Shown: positions 17,415 to 25,805 of the stretch, in pieces | How positions within the stretch are numbered: the stretch's first letter is position 1 | Layout of the letters: each line of letters begins with the position of its first letter | Assembly: GCF_003202285.1 (NCBI RefSeq) | Contig: NZ_MASW01000001.1 | Coordinates: 1,364,001-1,428,000, forward strand | Length of the DNA: 64,000 nucleotides | Reading direction: 5' to 3' | DNA from: Prauserella muralis | GTDB lineage: Bacteria; Actinomycetota; Actinomycetes; Mycobacteriales; Pseudonocardiaceae | Position numbers and translations under genes: made by a program | The notes under the pieces: model-generated | Databases searched by the model: none | What the model saw: only the letters and a program-made list of their open reading frames with translations | What the model was told of the DNA's origin: nothing

Positions 17415-18368
17415 TCAGGCGCGGCGCCGGTAGGCGAGGCCCGCGGCGACAGCACCCGCCACGGCCCCGGCGCCGAGCACCGAAGGGACGCCGATCTTGG
17501 CGGCCTTGCGGCCGGTGCGGAAGTCGCGGATCTCCCACCCGCGCCTGCGTGCCGCGTCGCGCAGCCCCGCGTCCGGGTTCACGGCCACGGCGGTGCCGAC
17601 CACCGACAGCATCGGCACGTCGTTCTGGGAGTCGGAGTAGGCGGTGCACCGGCGCAGGTTCAGCCCCTCCCTCGCGGCGAGCGCCCGCACGGCGTGCGCC
17701 TTGGCCCTGCCGTGCAGCAGGTCACCGACGAGCCGTCCGGTGTAGACGCCGTCGACGCTCTCGGCGACCGTGCCCAGCGCGCCGGTGAGGCCCAGCCGCC
17801 GCGCGATGATGGCCGCCAGCTCCACCGGGGTGGCGGTGACCAGCCACACGCGCTGGCCCGCGTCCAGGTGCATCTGCGCCAGCGCGCGGGTGCCCGCCCA
17901 GATCTTGTCGGCCATCAGCTCGTCGTAGATCTCCTCGCCGACGGCCACCATCTCCTCCACCGACCGTCCCGCCACAAAGGACAGGGCCTGCTCGCGGTGC
18001 GACTGGATGCCGTCGTGGCTCTCCCTGCCCCCGACCCGGAACTTCACCTGCTGCCAGGCGAACCCGGCCAGGTCGGAGGTGGTGAAGTACTTCCGCGCGG
18101 CGAGCCCGCGGGCGAAGTGGAAGATCGACGCGCCCATCATCATCGTGTTGTCCACGTCGAAGAAGGCGGCGGCCGTCAGGTCGGGCGGCGCGGGCGGCGG
18201 GGCGGGCTCACCGGTGTCGCGCAGCGGCGCAGGCGGCTCGACCGTCGCCAGCGCGCTCTCCATGGCCACGGCGGCATCGGCGGACGCTTCGCCGGCCAGC
18301 GCGGCGCGCCGCTCGCGTTCCTGCCCCTTACCGCGGCTCCGCCACAGCGACACGCACACCGCCTCCAC
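17415..18368 (-). CDS. HAD-IB family phosphatase (SerB1 type)
   Basis: 317-residue HAD-superfamily hydrolase. A proline/alanine-rich N-terminal 65 residues precede motif [12 protein letters not shown] (DxDxT), motif [10 protein letters not shown] and motif [15 protein letters not shown] with the catalytic acid residues. A hydrophobic C-terminal helix ([17 protein letters not shown]) suggests membrane association. It corresponds to Rv0505c, annotated serB1, but phosphoserine specificity is not proven for this branch. The start is GTG 18368; a shorter start could remove part of the low-complexity N-terminus. It is convergent with the acyltransferase gene. Confidence 0.8.
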   Translation of the reverse strand: MEAVCVSLWRSRGKGQERERRAALAGEASADAAVAMESALATVEPPAPLRDTGEPAPPPAPPDLTAAAFFDVDNTMMMGASIFHFARGLAARKYFTTSDLAGFAWQQVKFRVGGRESHDGIQSHREQALSFVAGRSVEEMVAVGEEIYDELMADKIWAGTRALAQMHLDAGQRVWLVTATPVELAAIIARRLGLTGALGTVAESVDGVYTGRLVGDLLHGRAKAHAVRALAAREGLNLRRCTAYSDSQNDVPMLSVVGTAVAVNPDAGLRDAARRRGWEIRDFRTGRKAAKIGVPSVLGAGAVAGAVAAGLAYRRRA

Positions 18369-18428
18369 GTTCGAGCTCGACCCCGGTGTTGTGCACAGAG
18401 TATCGAGGATACCGGCGACACCGGAGAG

Positions 18429-19502
18429 CTATCCGACGGTTACGTCCGGCAACCCTGGCAGTAACGGCGGGATGGACACCGCTGGGGGCGGTGGCGACGT
18501 GGCGTCGGGTAGCCGTGGGCCGGTGGTCGCCGGGATCGGAGCGGGCACCACCGGCGGCGTGGTGGTCACGGGCGCGGTGGGCGGAGCGGGGGTCGGCTCG
18601 GGCGTCAGCGCCATCCGCGACGGCGCCTGTGACGACGCGGGCGGCACGAGGTCGGCGACGAGCGGCGCGCGGCTGGTGCCGCCGGGGTCCGCGGGCGGGC
18701 GCCGCGGCGCGGTGCGCTCCGGCCCGGCCGCCTCCGGCGAGGCGCACGTGCCGGTGGCGGGCAGCGCGCCCAGCTCGTCGGAGCGGCCCGAGGTGATCCG
18801 GTAGCACGCCATCCGCTCACCCAGCGCCAGCGCGCGCTGCTCGATGCGCAGCAGCAGCTCGTGCGGCTCGGTGGCGGCGCTCGGGGGCAGCGCGGGCCGC
18901 AGGGCGAGCAGCCTGCCCGCCTGCTCGCTCGCCCAGGACCGCAGGTCGCGGAGCTGGTGGCCGTCGGAGGCGGTGGCCAGCGCCGTGAGCCGGGCGACGC
19001 CTGCCGTGGTGTCGCCGGAGAAGTCGTCGAGCGCGATGGCGTACCCGCCTGCCGGGGCGCCGCGTTCGGCCAGCTCCGCGAGCTCGTCGAGCCGCCGCTC
19101 GGCGTACTCCAGGTGCTTCAGCGCCCTGGCCTCGTCGTCGAAGGTCAGGTGCAGCACGGTGGCCTCGCGGGCGCGTTTGAGCTCGTAGAGCGTCTCGCCG
19201 GGCAGTGCGTTGCCGGACAGCAGGAGGCCGATGCCGGTGAGGCCCAGCAGCACGGCCAGCGCGGCGGCCAGCACCGGTGCGAGGCGAGGCCTGCGCCGCG
19301 TGGTCCCGGACGACGTGGCGAGCCGTTCGGTGATGCGCGCCTTGGTGCCCTCGTCGAGGTCAGGGGCCGTGGCCCCGAGCCTGCGCAGCGCGGACACCAC
19401 CGCGAGCTCGTCACCGAACTCGGAGCCCTGCCCGTCCTCGACGGCACGGGCGAACCGCTCGTGTTCCCGGAGCCGCGCGCGCGGCCATCGAGGCTTGTCC
19501 AC
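18429..19502 (-). CDS. DUF5667 membrane protein, probable RsbN-like anti-sigma factor
   Basis: 357 residues: a cytoplasmic N-terminal region of about 75 residues (EHERFARAVEDG to RITERLATSS), one membrane helix (LAPVLAAALAVLLGLTGIGLLL), an alpha-helical external DUF5667 region (LPGETLYELKRAREATVLHL to ERRLDELAELAE), and a long proline/threonine-rich C-terminus. It lies directly downstream of a BldN-like ECF sigma gene on the same strand. Streptomyces BldN has the same arrangement with the anti-sigma factor RsbN. The anti-sigma role is inferred from context and topology. GTG 19502 follows GAAGGCGG at about 9 bases. Confidence 0.75.
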   Translation of the reverse strand: MDKPRWPRARLREHERFARAVEDGQGSEFGDELAVVSALRRLGATAPDLDEGTKARITERLATSSGTTRRRPRLAPVLAAALAVLLGLTGIGLLLSGNALPGETLYELKRAREATVLHLTFDDEARALKHLEYAERRLDELAELAERGAPAGGYAIALDDFSGDTTAGVARLTALATASDGHQLRDLRSWASEQAGRLLALRPALPPSAATEPHELLLRIEQRALALGERMACYRITSGRSDELGALPATGTCASPEAAGPERTAPRRPPADPGGTSRAPLVADLVPPASSQAPSRMALTPEPTPAPPTAPVTTTPPVVPAPIPATTGPRLPDATSPPPPAVSIPPLLPGLPDVTVG

Positions 19503-19548
19503 GCGTCGCCCCGCCTTCAGGCACTTGGCAATCGATTCTTTCGCTGTG

Positions 19549-19577
19549 GAAACGAATGCGGGACGCCGGAAGTTACG
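19549..19577 (-). promoter_or_regulatory. Possible BldN-type promoter for the DUF5667 gene
   Basis: On the minus strand CGTAAC (19577-19572) is followed after 17 bases by CGTTTC (19554-19549), about 46 bases upstream of the GTG. This resembles the consensus I recall for Streptomyces sigma-BldN (GTAAC with a CGTT-type -10). The similarity is partial and the consensus is from memory. Confidence 0.35.
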
Positions 19578-19601
19578 GTGCGATTTTCAACGAGCGGGCG
19601 G

Positions 19602-20300
19602 CTAGCGCAGCTCGCTGGGCAGCAGCTTGGCGAGCCTGCGCACGGCGCGGTGCTGGAGGGCCTTCACGGCACCCTCGTTGCGCTGCATGATGCTGGCGGT
19701 CTCGCTCACCGAGTACCCCTGGATGAACCGCAGGATGATGCACTCCCGCTGGTCGTCGCCGAGGTCGGCGATGCAGCGCAAGAGCTCGTCGTTGGTGGTC
19801 CTGCTGATGACCTGCTGCTCGGGCCCCGGCGCGCCGTTCGGCCCGGACCCGCCGAACGGGTGCGTGCCCGACTCGGACACCTCGTCGGTGACGACCTCGA
19901 GCCGGAACCGGCTGGACTTGACGTGGTCGAACACCAGGTTGCGGGCGATCGTGGTGAACCAGGCGCCGACGTCGCGGCCCTGGTAGGAGATCGACGTGAT
20001 CCGGCGCAGCGCGCGCAGGAACGTCTCGCTCGTGACGTCCTCGGCCAGGTGGCGGTCGCCGACCCGGAGCAGGACGTAGCGGTACACCCAGTCCACGTAG
20101 CGGTCGTAGAGCTTGCCGAAGGCCGCTGTGTCGCCGCGCTGGGCGGCGCGCACGAGCTCCCAGTTCTCGGCGACGGCGGCGTCGGCCGGATCGGCCACGG
20201 CATGCTCCACCGGCATGACGGTGTCGACGGTGTCCACGGTGTTCACGGCCCGAAGCCGTGCAGGTGCTGGACCAGCCGCAACAGCGATCGGCAGGCTCAT
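19602..20300 (-). CDS. ECF RNA polymerase sigma factor, BldN-like
   Basis: 232-residue sigma-70 family factor of the ECF group. Region 2 is DRYVDWVYRYVLLRVGDRHLAEDVTSETFLRALRRI; region 4 begins LGDDQRECIILRFIQGYSVSETASIMQ and includes EGAVKALQHRAVRRL. An N-terminal extension of about 40 residues is present, as in BldN, a sigma factor for aerial hyphae surface proteins in Streptomyces. ATG 20300 has GGAGGAGG nine bases upstream. The DUF5667 gene follows after 99 bases and is the likely regulatory partner. Confidence 0.87.
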   Translation of the reverse strand: MSLPIAVAAGPAPARLRAVNTVDTVDTVMPVEHAVADPADAAVAENWELVRAAQRGDTAAFGKLYDRYVDWVYRYVLLRVGDRHLAEDVTSETFLRALRRITSISYQGRDVGAWFTTIARNLVFDHVKSSRFRLEVVTDEVSESGTHPFGGSGPNGAPGPEQQVISRTTNDELLRCIADLGDDQRECIILRFIQGYSVSETASIMQRNEGAVKALQHRAVRRLAKLLPSELR

Positions 20301-20492
20301 CGTGTTGCACCTCCTCCGGGCCCGTTCCCGGACTCCGCGTGATCATCGCCACTACGTCGCCTGTCGGAGCATACGCGTTGTTACCGCGAAGTAGGTAGTG
20401 GTGTCGTTGTTGCGATCGGGAGACGACCGTGAATCCTCCCCATGACGGGGGAGGAGGCTGGCACACTGTGCCCGACCGAAAGGGGGCCGGCC

Positions 20493-22007
20493 GTGGCCGC
20501 AGAGCTGCAGAACGTCGCGGAGCTTGTCACCGCCGCGGCGCAGGAGAGACCGGACGCCGCCGCGCTCGTCGACACGGCGTCCGGGGCCTCGCTGACCTGG
20601 GCCGGCGTGGACGCCGCCGTGGACGCGCAGGCGCGGGCACTCCTGGAGGCCGGCTTGTCGCACGGTGACCGCGTGGCGCTGCGGCTGCCCACCTCGGCCG
20701 AGCTGGCGGTGGCGTTCTTCGCCGTCGCGCGAGCAGGGGGCGTCGCGGTGCCGCTCTCGCCGCAGGCGCCGCCCGCCGAGGTGCGCCCGATCCTCACCGA
20801 GGCAGGCGCCCGGCTGCTGCTCACCCGCGACGGCACCGGCCTCGGCGACGGCCTCGCGGTGCTCGAACCGATCGACCCGGCCGTAGCCGGCGGGCAGGGC
20901 GGGCCGGTGGAACCGGCACCCGGCGGGGAGGACATCGCCGCCCTCTGCTTCGTCTCGGGCACCGCAGGGCCCGCGCGGGGAGTGATGCTGTCGCACCGGG
21001 CGCTGCTGGCCAACGTCGCGCAGGTCGGCGAGCTCAGCCCGCCCGTCGCCAGGCCCGGTGACCGGGTGTTCCTCGCCATCCCGCTGTTCCACATCTACGG
21101 CCTCGGCCCCGGGCTGCTGCAGGCGACGGCCGCCGGAGCCACTCTCGTCCTGGCTGAGCGCTTCGACGCCAGGAAGGCCCTTGCCGACTGCGCCGCTCAC
21201 CGAGTGACCGTGGTCCTCGGCGTGCCCGGCATGTACACGGAGCTGGCCGCGCTGCCGCCCGACGAGGTGGGCGAGGCGCTGTCCACGGTCCGCCTGCTCA
21301 TCTCCGGTGCCGCACCCCTGCACCCGCGCACGCTCGCGGCCATGCGCGAGGCGACGGGGCTGGCCGTGTTCGAGGGCTACGGCCTCACCGAGGCCGCGCC
21401 CGTGGTGACGTCCACGCTGGCCACCGGCTACGCCAAGCCGGGCTCCGTGGGCCGCCCCGTGCCCGGTGTGGAGCTGCGGCTGGTGGACAGCGACGGCACC
21501 CCGGAGGCGGTGCCGCTGGACCCGGCCGACCCCGCCGACACCTTCGCCGACGAGTCGGGCGGCACCGGCCTGGTGGCGCTGCGGGGAGCGAACCTCTTCT
21601 CCGGGTACTGGCCCGACGGCGCCCACGGCCCGGACGCCGACGGCTGGTTCCGCACCGGCGACGTGGGCTACATCGACGTCGACGGTGACCTGCACCTGGT
21701 CGACCGCGCCAACGACCTGATCATCGTCAACGGCTTCAACGTCTTCCCGCACGAGGTCGAGGACGTCATCGCCGGGTTGCCCGGGGTCGCCGAGGTGGCC
21801 GTCGTCGGGGTCATCGACGAACGCAGCGGCGAGGCGGTGAAGGCCGTCGTCGTGCCGGCGGCGGGTGCGGCGCTGTCGGAGCAGCAGGTGCTCGACCGGT
21901 GCGCCGAGCGGCTCGCCGGGTACAAGGTGCCGCGCACGGTCGAGTTCGCCGAACGGCTGCCGCACTCGGCCACCGGCAAGGTGCGCAGGGCGCGGCTGCG
22001 GGAATGA
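20493..22007 (+). CDS. AMP-binding acyl-CoA ligase
   Basis: 504-residue adenylate-forming enzyme that activates a carboxylic acid as acyl-AMP and usually acyl-CoA. Motifs: the P-loop FVSGTAGPARGVMLSHRAL, GYGLTEAAPVV, GWFRTGDVGYID, the hinge DRANDLIIVNGFNVFPHEVE and the C-terminal lysine SATGKVRR. The P-loop deviates from the usual SSGTTGxPKG (threonine and lysine replaced), which may alter activity. GTG 20493 follows AAAGGGGG at 6 bases and is preferred to the in-frame start at 20442. The substrate is unknown. It is divergent from the sigma gene. Confidence 0.85.
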   Translation: MAAELQNVAELVTAAAQERPDAAALVDTASGASLTWAGVDAAVDAQARALLEAGLSHGDRVALRLPTSAELAVAFFAVARAGGVAVPLSPQAPPAEVRPILTEAGARLLLTRDGTGLGDGLAVLEPIDPAVAGGQGGPVEPAPGGEDIAALCFVSGTAGPARGVMLSHRALLANVAQVGELSPPVARPGDRVFLAIPLFHIYGLGPGLLQATAAGATLVLAERFDARKALADCAAHRVTVVLGVPGMYTELAALPPDEVGEALSTVRLLISGAAPLHPRTLAAMREATGLAVFEGYGLTEAAPVVTSTLATGYAKPGSVGRPVPGVELRLVDSDGTPEAVPLDPADPADTFADESGGTGLVALRGANLFSGYWPDGAHGPDADGWFRTGDVGYIDVDGDLHLVDRANDLIIVNGFNVFPHEVEDVIAGLPGVAEVAVVGVIDERSGEAVKAVVVPAAGAALSEQQVLDRCAERLAGYKVPRTVEFAERLPHSATGKVRRARLRE

Positions 22008-22014
22008 TGGTGCC

Positions 22015-22257
22015 ATGACGAGCCACCAGGTCACCGTGATGACGAGGAACGGCTGCTCGGCATGCGTGCGCGCCGAGCGGGACGTGGAGCGGATCTGCGC
22101 CGAGCTGGGCGTGCCGTGGTCGGCGGCCGACGTCGACTCCGACCCGGAGTGGCGGGCCGAGTACGGCGACCGCGTGCCCGTGATCCTCGTGGACGGCGCC
22201 GAGCACGGCTACTGGTCGGTGGAGGAGGACCGGCTGCGCGCGGCCCTGAGCACGTGA
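22015..22257 (+). CDS. Glutaredoxin-like protein
   Basis: 80-residue thioredoxin-fold protein with the redox motif CSAC near the N-terminus (TRNGCSACVRAE), the cis-proline segment RVPVILVDG and a C-terminal WSVEEDRLRAAL helix. It corresponds to the glutaredoxin family protein Rv0508. In a mycothiol organism it would not use glutathione; mycothiol or thioredoxin reductase is a likely partner. It starts 7 bases after the ligase stop, with AATGAT 6 bases before the ATG. Confidence 0.85.
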   Translation: MTSHQVTVMTRNGCSACVRAERDVERICAELGVPWSAADVDSDPEWRAEYGDRVPVILVDGAEHGYWSVEEDRLRAALST

Positions 22258-22266
22258 CCCGGCGCC

Positions 22267-22319
22267 GAGCCGAAGGGCACCCCGGGTACCCGATGCGTAC
22301 CGAAGGTGGCCTTGGGCTC
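22267..22319. repeat. Hairpin repeat copy R1 (GAGCCGAAGG family)
   Basis: Begins GAGCCGAAGGGCACC and ends GGCCTTGGGCTC. The two 23-base arms are inverted copies with about five mismatches around a short centre. It starts 10 bases after the glutaredoxin stop codon. Same family as the copies at 37844, 37919 and 55694. Confidence 0.65.
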
Positions 22320-22399
22320 GGGCGGCCCCGGGTGGTCGTAAGCCACCCGTAACCGCTCGGGGAGCAGTCCACGCGGCCGTCGGTGCCGAATATGGGGGT

Positions 22400-23962
22400 A
22401 TGAGCGAACCCGGCACCACCCCCCGACCTGCCACTGCCGAAACGCGGCTGTCCCGTGGCGCCGCCGCACTCACGGGGGTGCTCGCGCTCGCCGCGGCGCT
22501 CGCCGGGGGGCACCTGGTCGCCGCGTTCGTCGGTCCGAACGCCTCGCCGTACCTGGCGGTGGGCAACTCCGCCATCGACCTCACCCCCGCCTGGCTCAAG
22601 GACTTCGCGGTCCGGACGTTCGGCACCTACGACAAACTCGTGCTGCTCGGCGGCATGGCGGTGGTGCTGGTGCTCGTGGCCGTGGCCGCCGGGCTGCTGT
22701 CGCGGCGCACTGCGTGGCCGGGCGTCGTCGTGGTCGTCGCGCTGGGCGTCCTCGCGGGCTTCGCCGTCCACACCCGGCCCGACCTCGGCCAGCTGGCCCT
22801 GCTGGCCCCGGCCGTGAGCCTGCTCACCGGGCTGGTCGTGTTCCGCTGGCTGCACGCCAGGGGGCTCGCCGTCGCCGAGGGCATCCACGCCGCGAGCAGG
22901 CGCCGGTTCCTCACCGGCGTCGGCGGGGTCGCCGCGGGTGCCGGTATCGCCGCGCTGACCGGGCAGCTCGTGGGCCGCGCGAAGGACGCGGGAAGCTCGC
23001 GCAGGGCCGTGGGCGAGCTGAAGGTGGCCCGCAAGGCGCCGCCCATCCCGGCCGACGCCGACTTCGCCAAGCTCGGCACGCCGACCTTCCTCACCCCGAA
23101 CGACGCCTTCTACCGCATCGACACCGCGCTCGTGGTGCCCCAGGTGCGCGCGGAGGACTGGACGCTGCGCATCCACGGCATGGTGGAGCGCGAGCTGAGC
23201 TTCGACTACGCCGACATCCGCGGCAGGCCGCTCGTCGAGCGCACGATCACGATGTGCTGCGTGTCCAACGAGGTCGGCGGCCCCTACATCTCCACGGCCA
23301 ACTTCATCGGCGTCGACCTCGCCGACCTGCTCGACGAGGCGGGCGTGCGGCCCGGCGCGCAGCAGCTGTTCTCCACCAGCGCCGACGGCTGGACCTGTGG
23401 CACTCCTGTGGAGGACGCGATGGACCGCGAGCGCGGCGCCCTGCTGGCCATCGGCATGAACGGCGAGCCGCTGCCGCTGGAGCACGGCTTCCCCGCGCGC
23501 ATGGTGATCCCCGGCCTCTACGGCTACGTCTCGGCCACCAAGTGGGTCACCGACCTGGAGCTCACCACCTGGGACGCGCGGCGGGCGTACTGGCTGGACC
23601 GCGACTGGGCCCGCGAGGCACCGGTCAAGACGCAGTCGCGGATCGACGCGCCCAAGGGTTTCCAGACCGTGCCCCCCGGCAGGGTCGTGGCCGCGGGCAT
23701 CGCGTGGGCGCAGTTCACCGGCATCGCCAAGGTCGAGGTGCGCCTCGACGACGGCCCGTGGCAGGAGGCCGAGCTGTCGGCCGACGTCAACGACAACACG
23801 TGGCGCATGTGGCAGCTCGAACTGGACGTCCGCAGGCCCGGCAGCCACCAGCTGACCTGCCGCGCGACGGACAAGTCCGGCTACACGCAGACCGCCGAAC
23901 GCGCCCCCGTGCTGCCCGACGGCGCGACCGGACGGCACACCGTCACGTTCACCACCCGATAG
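22400..23962 (+). CDS. Membrane-anchored molybdopterin oxidoreductase (sulfite oxidase/YedY type)
   Basis: 520 residues. The N-terminal 160 contain about four membrane helices (from AALTGVLALAAALAGGHLVA to LALLAPAVSLLTGLVVF). They are followed by a twin-arginine-like SRRRFLTGVGGVAAG and a further hydrophobic run, then the sulfite oxidase fold: LTPNDAFYRID, the Mo-cofactor segment ERTITMCCVSNEVGG with the conserved cysteine, SADGWTCGTP and a C-terminal dimerisation domain (FTGIAKVEVRLDDGPW). The catalytic part is probably outside the membrane. Substrate unknown. ATG 22400 has GAATAT 6 bases upstream. Confidence 0.87.
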   Translation: MSEPGTTPRPATAETRLSRGAAALTGVLALAAALAGGHLVAAFVGPNASPYLAVGNSAIDLTPAWLKDFAVRTFGTYDKLVLLGGMAVVLVLVAVAAGLLSRRTAWPGVVVVVALGVLAGFAVHTRPDLGQLALLAPAVSLLTGLVVFRWLHARGLAVAEGIHAASRRRFLTGVGGVAAGAGIAALTGQLVGRAKDAGSSRRAVGELKVARKAPPIPADADFAKLGTPTFLTPNDAFYRIDTALVVPQVRAEDWTLRIHGMVERELSFDYADIRGRPLVERTITMCCVSNEVGGPYISTANFIGVDLADLLDEAGVRPGAQQLFSTSADGWTCGTPVEDAMDRERGALLAIGMNGEPLPLEHGFPARMVIPGLYGYVSATKWVTDLELTTWDARRAYWLDRDWAREAPVKTQSRIDAPKGFQTVPPGRVVAAGIAWAQFTGIAKVEVRLDDGPWQEAELSADVNDNTWRMWQLELDVRRPGSHQLTCRATDKSGYTQTAERAPVLPDGATGRHTVTFTTR

Positions 23963-24033
23963 CACCCATCCGCGCGGCCCGGTGCTCCGAATGCCTCACG
24001 ACGACACAATCAGCCCCGAACGGAGTGATCTTC

Positions 24034-24714
24034 GTGAGCAACACCCGACGCATCGCCGGTGCCGGAATCGCCGCGGCGGCCCTGCTCTCCCTGGCCGCCT
24101 GCGGCGGCGGTGAGGACGCCGCAAGCGGCCAGACCGACTCCTCTGCCCAGCAGCAGGCCCCCTCCAGCACGGCGCCGATGGAGAGCTCCGCGGCCCCGAG
24201 CGGCGAGGGTGTCACCACCAACGCCGACGTGTTCGGCCCTGCCTGCTCGCAGCTGCCCAAGGGCGACGAGCCGGGCAGCCTGAACTCGATGGGCCCGCAG
24301 CCGGTGGCCACGGCCGCCAGCACCAATCCGCTGCTGACCAAGCTCGTCGCCGCGGTGAAGGCCACCAACCTGGTGGACACCCTCAACAGCCAGGAGGCCA
24401 TCACGGTCTTCGCGCCCGCCGACCCGGCCTTCGAGGCGCTCGGCGAGCAGAAGTTCAAGGAGCTGGCCGCCAAGCCCGACCAGCTCGCGCCGATCCTGCA
24501 GTACCACGTGGTCGGCCAGCGCTACGACGCCGAGGGCCTGGAACAGGCCGGTGAGGTGGACAGCCTCAACGCCGACGGCGGCCCCGTGAAGATCGAGGGC
24601 TCCGGCGAGAACATGACCGTCAACGGCGCGAAGGTCCTCTGCGGCAACATCCCCACCGGGAACGCGACCGTCTTCGTGATCGACACGGTGCTGACCCCGG
24701 GCACCAACTCGTGA
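24034..24714 (+). CDS. Fasciclin domain lipoprotein
   Basis: 226-residue exported lipoprotein. The signal MSNTRRIAGAG-AAAALLSLAAC ends in a lipobox with Cys23, a serine/glutamine-rich linker follows, then one FAS1 domain: NPLLTKLVAAVKATNLVDTL, ITVFAPADPAFEAL, ILQYHVVGQRY, VNGAKVLCGNI and VFVIDTVLTP. This resembles mycobacterial MPT83/MPT70. GTG 24034 has CGGAG 8 bases upstream and is chosen over GTG 24025. It follows the oxidoreductase gene by 71 bases; the pairing suggests a shared surface redox or adhesion role, but that is only inference. Confidence 0.88.
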   Translation: MSNTRRIAGAGIAAAALLSLAACGGGEDAASGQTDSSAQQQAPSSTAPMESSAAPSGEGVTTNADVFGPACSQLPKGDEPGSLNSMGPQPVATAASTNPLLTKLVAAVKATNLVDTLNSQEAITVFAPADPAFEALGEQKFKELAAKPDQLAPILQYHVVGQRYDAEGLEQAGEVDSLNADGGPVKIEGSGENMTVNGAKVLCGNIPTGNATVFVIDTVLTPGTNS

Positions 24715-24732
24715 TCCGGTGAGCTTTCAGTC

Positions 24733-24767
24733 ACGGCGGGCACGTGCCACGGGCGCGTGCCCGCCGT
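24733..24767 (+). terminator. Hairpin terminator after fasciclin gene
   Basis: ACGGCGGGCACG and CGTGCCCGCCGT form a perfect 12-bp stem with an 11-base loop, 18 bases after the stop codon. Confidence 0.7.
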
Positions 24768-24851
24768 CGTCCGCGCCCGGCACGAGCCTGAGCTGACAAA
24801 ACGTCAGAAAACGCCGGAATGTGTGCTAGGTCAACCCCTCAACCAGCCACT

Positions 24852-24869
24852 TTGTGCCTGCGTTCACAA
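24852..24869 (+). promoter_or_regulatory. Rex operator upstream of rex-hemACD
   Basis: TTGTGCCTGCGTTCACAA matches the Rex operator type TTGTGAAnnnnTTCACAA with changes only in the left half-site (CC for AA). A TACCGT at 24876-24881 is a plausible -10, so Rex bound here would cover the -35 region. The site lies 106 bases before the rex start, as in autoregulated rex operons of Streptomyces. Confidence 0.75.
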
Positions 24870-24974
24870 ATGGCTTACCGTTATTGCCACACACCCCGTG
24901 CGCGCCGGTATCGAACACCTTCGCGTGCGCCGGGTCAAGGGTTGACTTCTCATTTCGGCGACAGGAGAGCCAGC

Positions 24975-25805
24975 GTGGTGGCACAGCGGGGCCGGCGAAA
25001 CGGGGCCGGAGCCGCGCACAAGCGCACGAGGCCGCCGGGTACGCCCGACGCCGACAACGCTCCCACCGCCGAGATGCCGGCCGTCGGCGAGAACGGCGCC
25101 GACCCCGAGGTCCGCGCCCGCGCCATTCCCGAGGCCGCCGTCGCCAGGCTCGCGGTCTACCTGCGGGTGCTTTCCGCGATGGCCGAGCAGGGCTCCACGA
25201 CGGTGTCCAGCGAGGAACTGTCGTCGGCAGCGGGCGTCAACTCGGCGAAGCTGCGCAAGGACCTGTCCTACCTCGGCTCGTACGGCACCCGGGGCGTCGG
25301 CTACGAGGTGGAGGTGCTCGTCGGCCAGATCGAGCGCACCCTCGGCCTGACCCGCCAGCACAAGGTGGCCGTGGTGGGAATCGGGAACCTGGGCCATGCG
25401 TTGGCCAACTATGGCGGGTTTCCCGGCCGTGGCTTCCCGGTCGAGGCGCTGTTCGACATCGACCCCGACCTGATCGGGGTCCCGGTCGGCGGGCTGCCGG
25501 TGTCCCACCTCGACGACATCCCGCGGGTGTGCACCGAGCGGCAGATCTCCATCGGGGTCATCGCGACGCCGCCCGCCGCGGCACAGTCGGTGTGCGATCG
25601 CCTGGTCGCGGGCGGAGTGCAGTGCATCCTGAACTTCGCGCCGGTGGTGCTGCAAGTGCCGGAACATGTCGAGGTGCGAAAGGTCGACCTGGCTGTGGAA
25701 CTGCAGATCTTGTCCTTCCACGTGGCGCGGAGGGCGGACAACGCCGAAGCCGCCGCAGGCGGGGTGAACGGCCACGTGGTCGACCCGGCGGTGATGCCGT
25801 CGTGA
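24975..25805 (+). CDS. rex: Redox-sensing transcriptional repressor Rex
   Basis: 276-residue repressor that leaves DNA when NADH/NAD+ rises. After about 50 variable residues: winged helix ([40 protein letters not shown]), GTRGVGYEV, then the Rossmann domain with [11 protein letters not shown] and [11 protein letters not shown], and a C-terminal swapped helix [16 protein letters not shown] 24975 follows AGGAG at 24963-24967. It overlaps hemA by 4 bases; the rex-hemA-hemC-hemD order is shared with Streptomyces. Its own operator lies upstream and two more precede nuoA. Confidence 0.95.
   Translation: MVAQRGRRNGAGAAHKRTRPPGTPDADNAPTAEMPAVGENGADPEVRARAIPEAAVARLAVYLRVLSAMAEQGSTTVSSEELSSAAGVNSAKLRKDLSYLGSYGTRGVGYEVEVLVGQIERTLGLTRQHKVAVVGIGNLGHALANYGGFPGRGFPVEALFDIDPDLIGVPVGGLPVSHLDDIPRVCTERQISIGVIATPPAAAQSVCDRLVAGGVQCILNFAPVVLQVPEHVEVRKVDLAVELQILSFHVARRADNAEAAAGGVNGHVVDPAVMPS

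Noticed and set aside
17415-18368. Confident phosphoserine phosphatase (SerB) assignment
   Set aside because: HAD motifs fit, but the low-complexity N-terminus and C-terminal hydrophobic helix are unlike SerB2; kept as HAD-IB phosphatase.
22258-22399. CRISPR-like array from the GAGCCGAAGG repeats
   Set aside because: Copies are tens of kilobases apart, are palindromic and have no regular spacers or cas genes.
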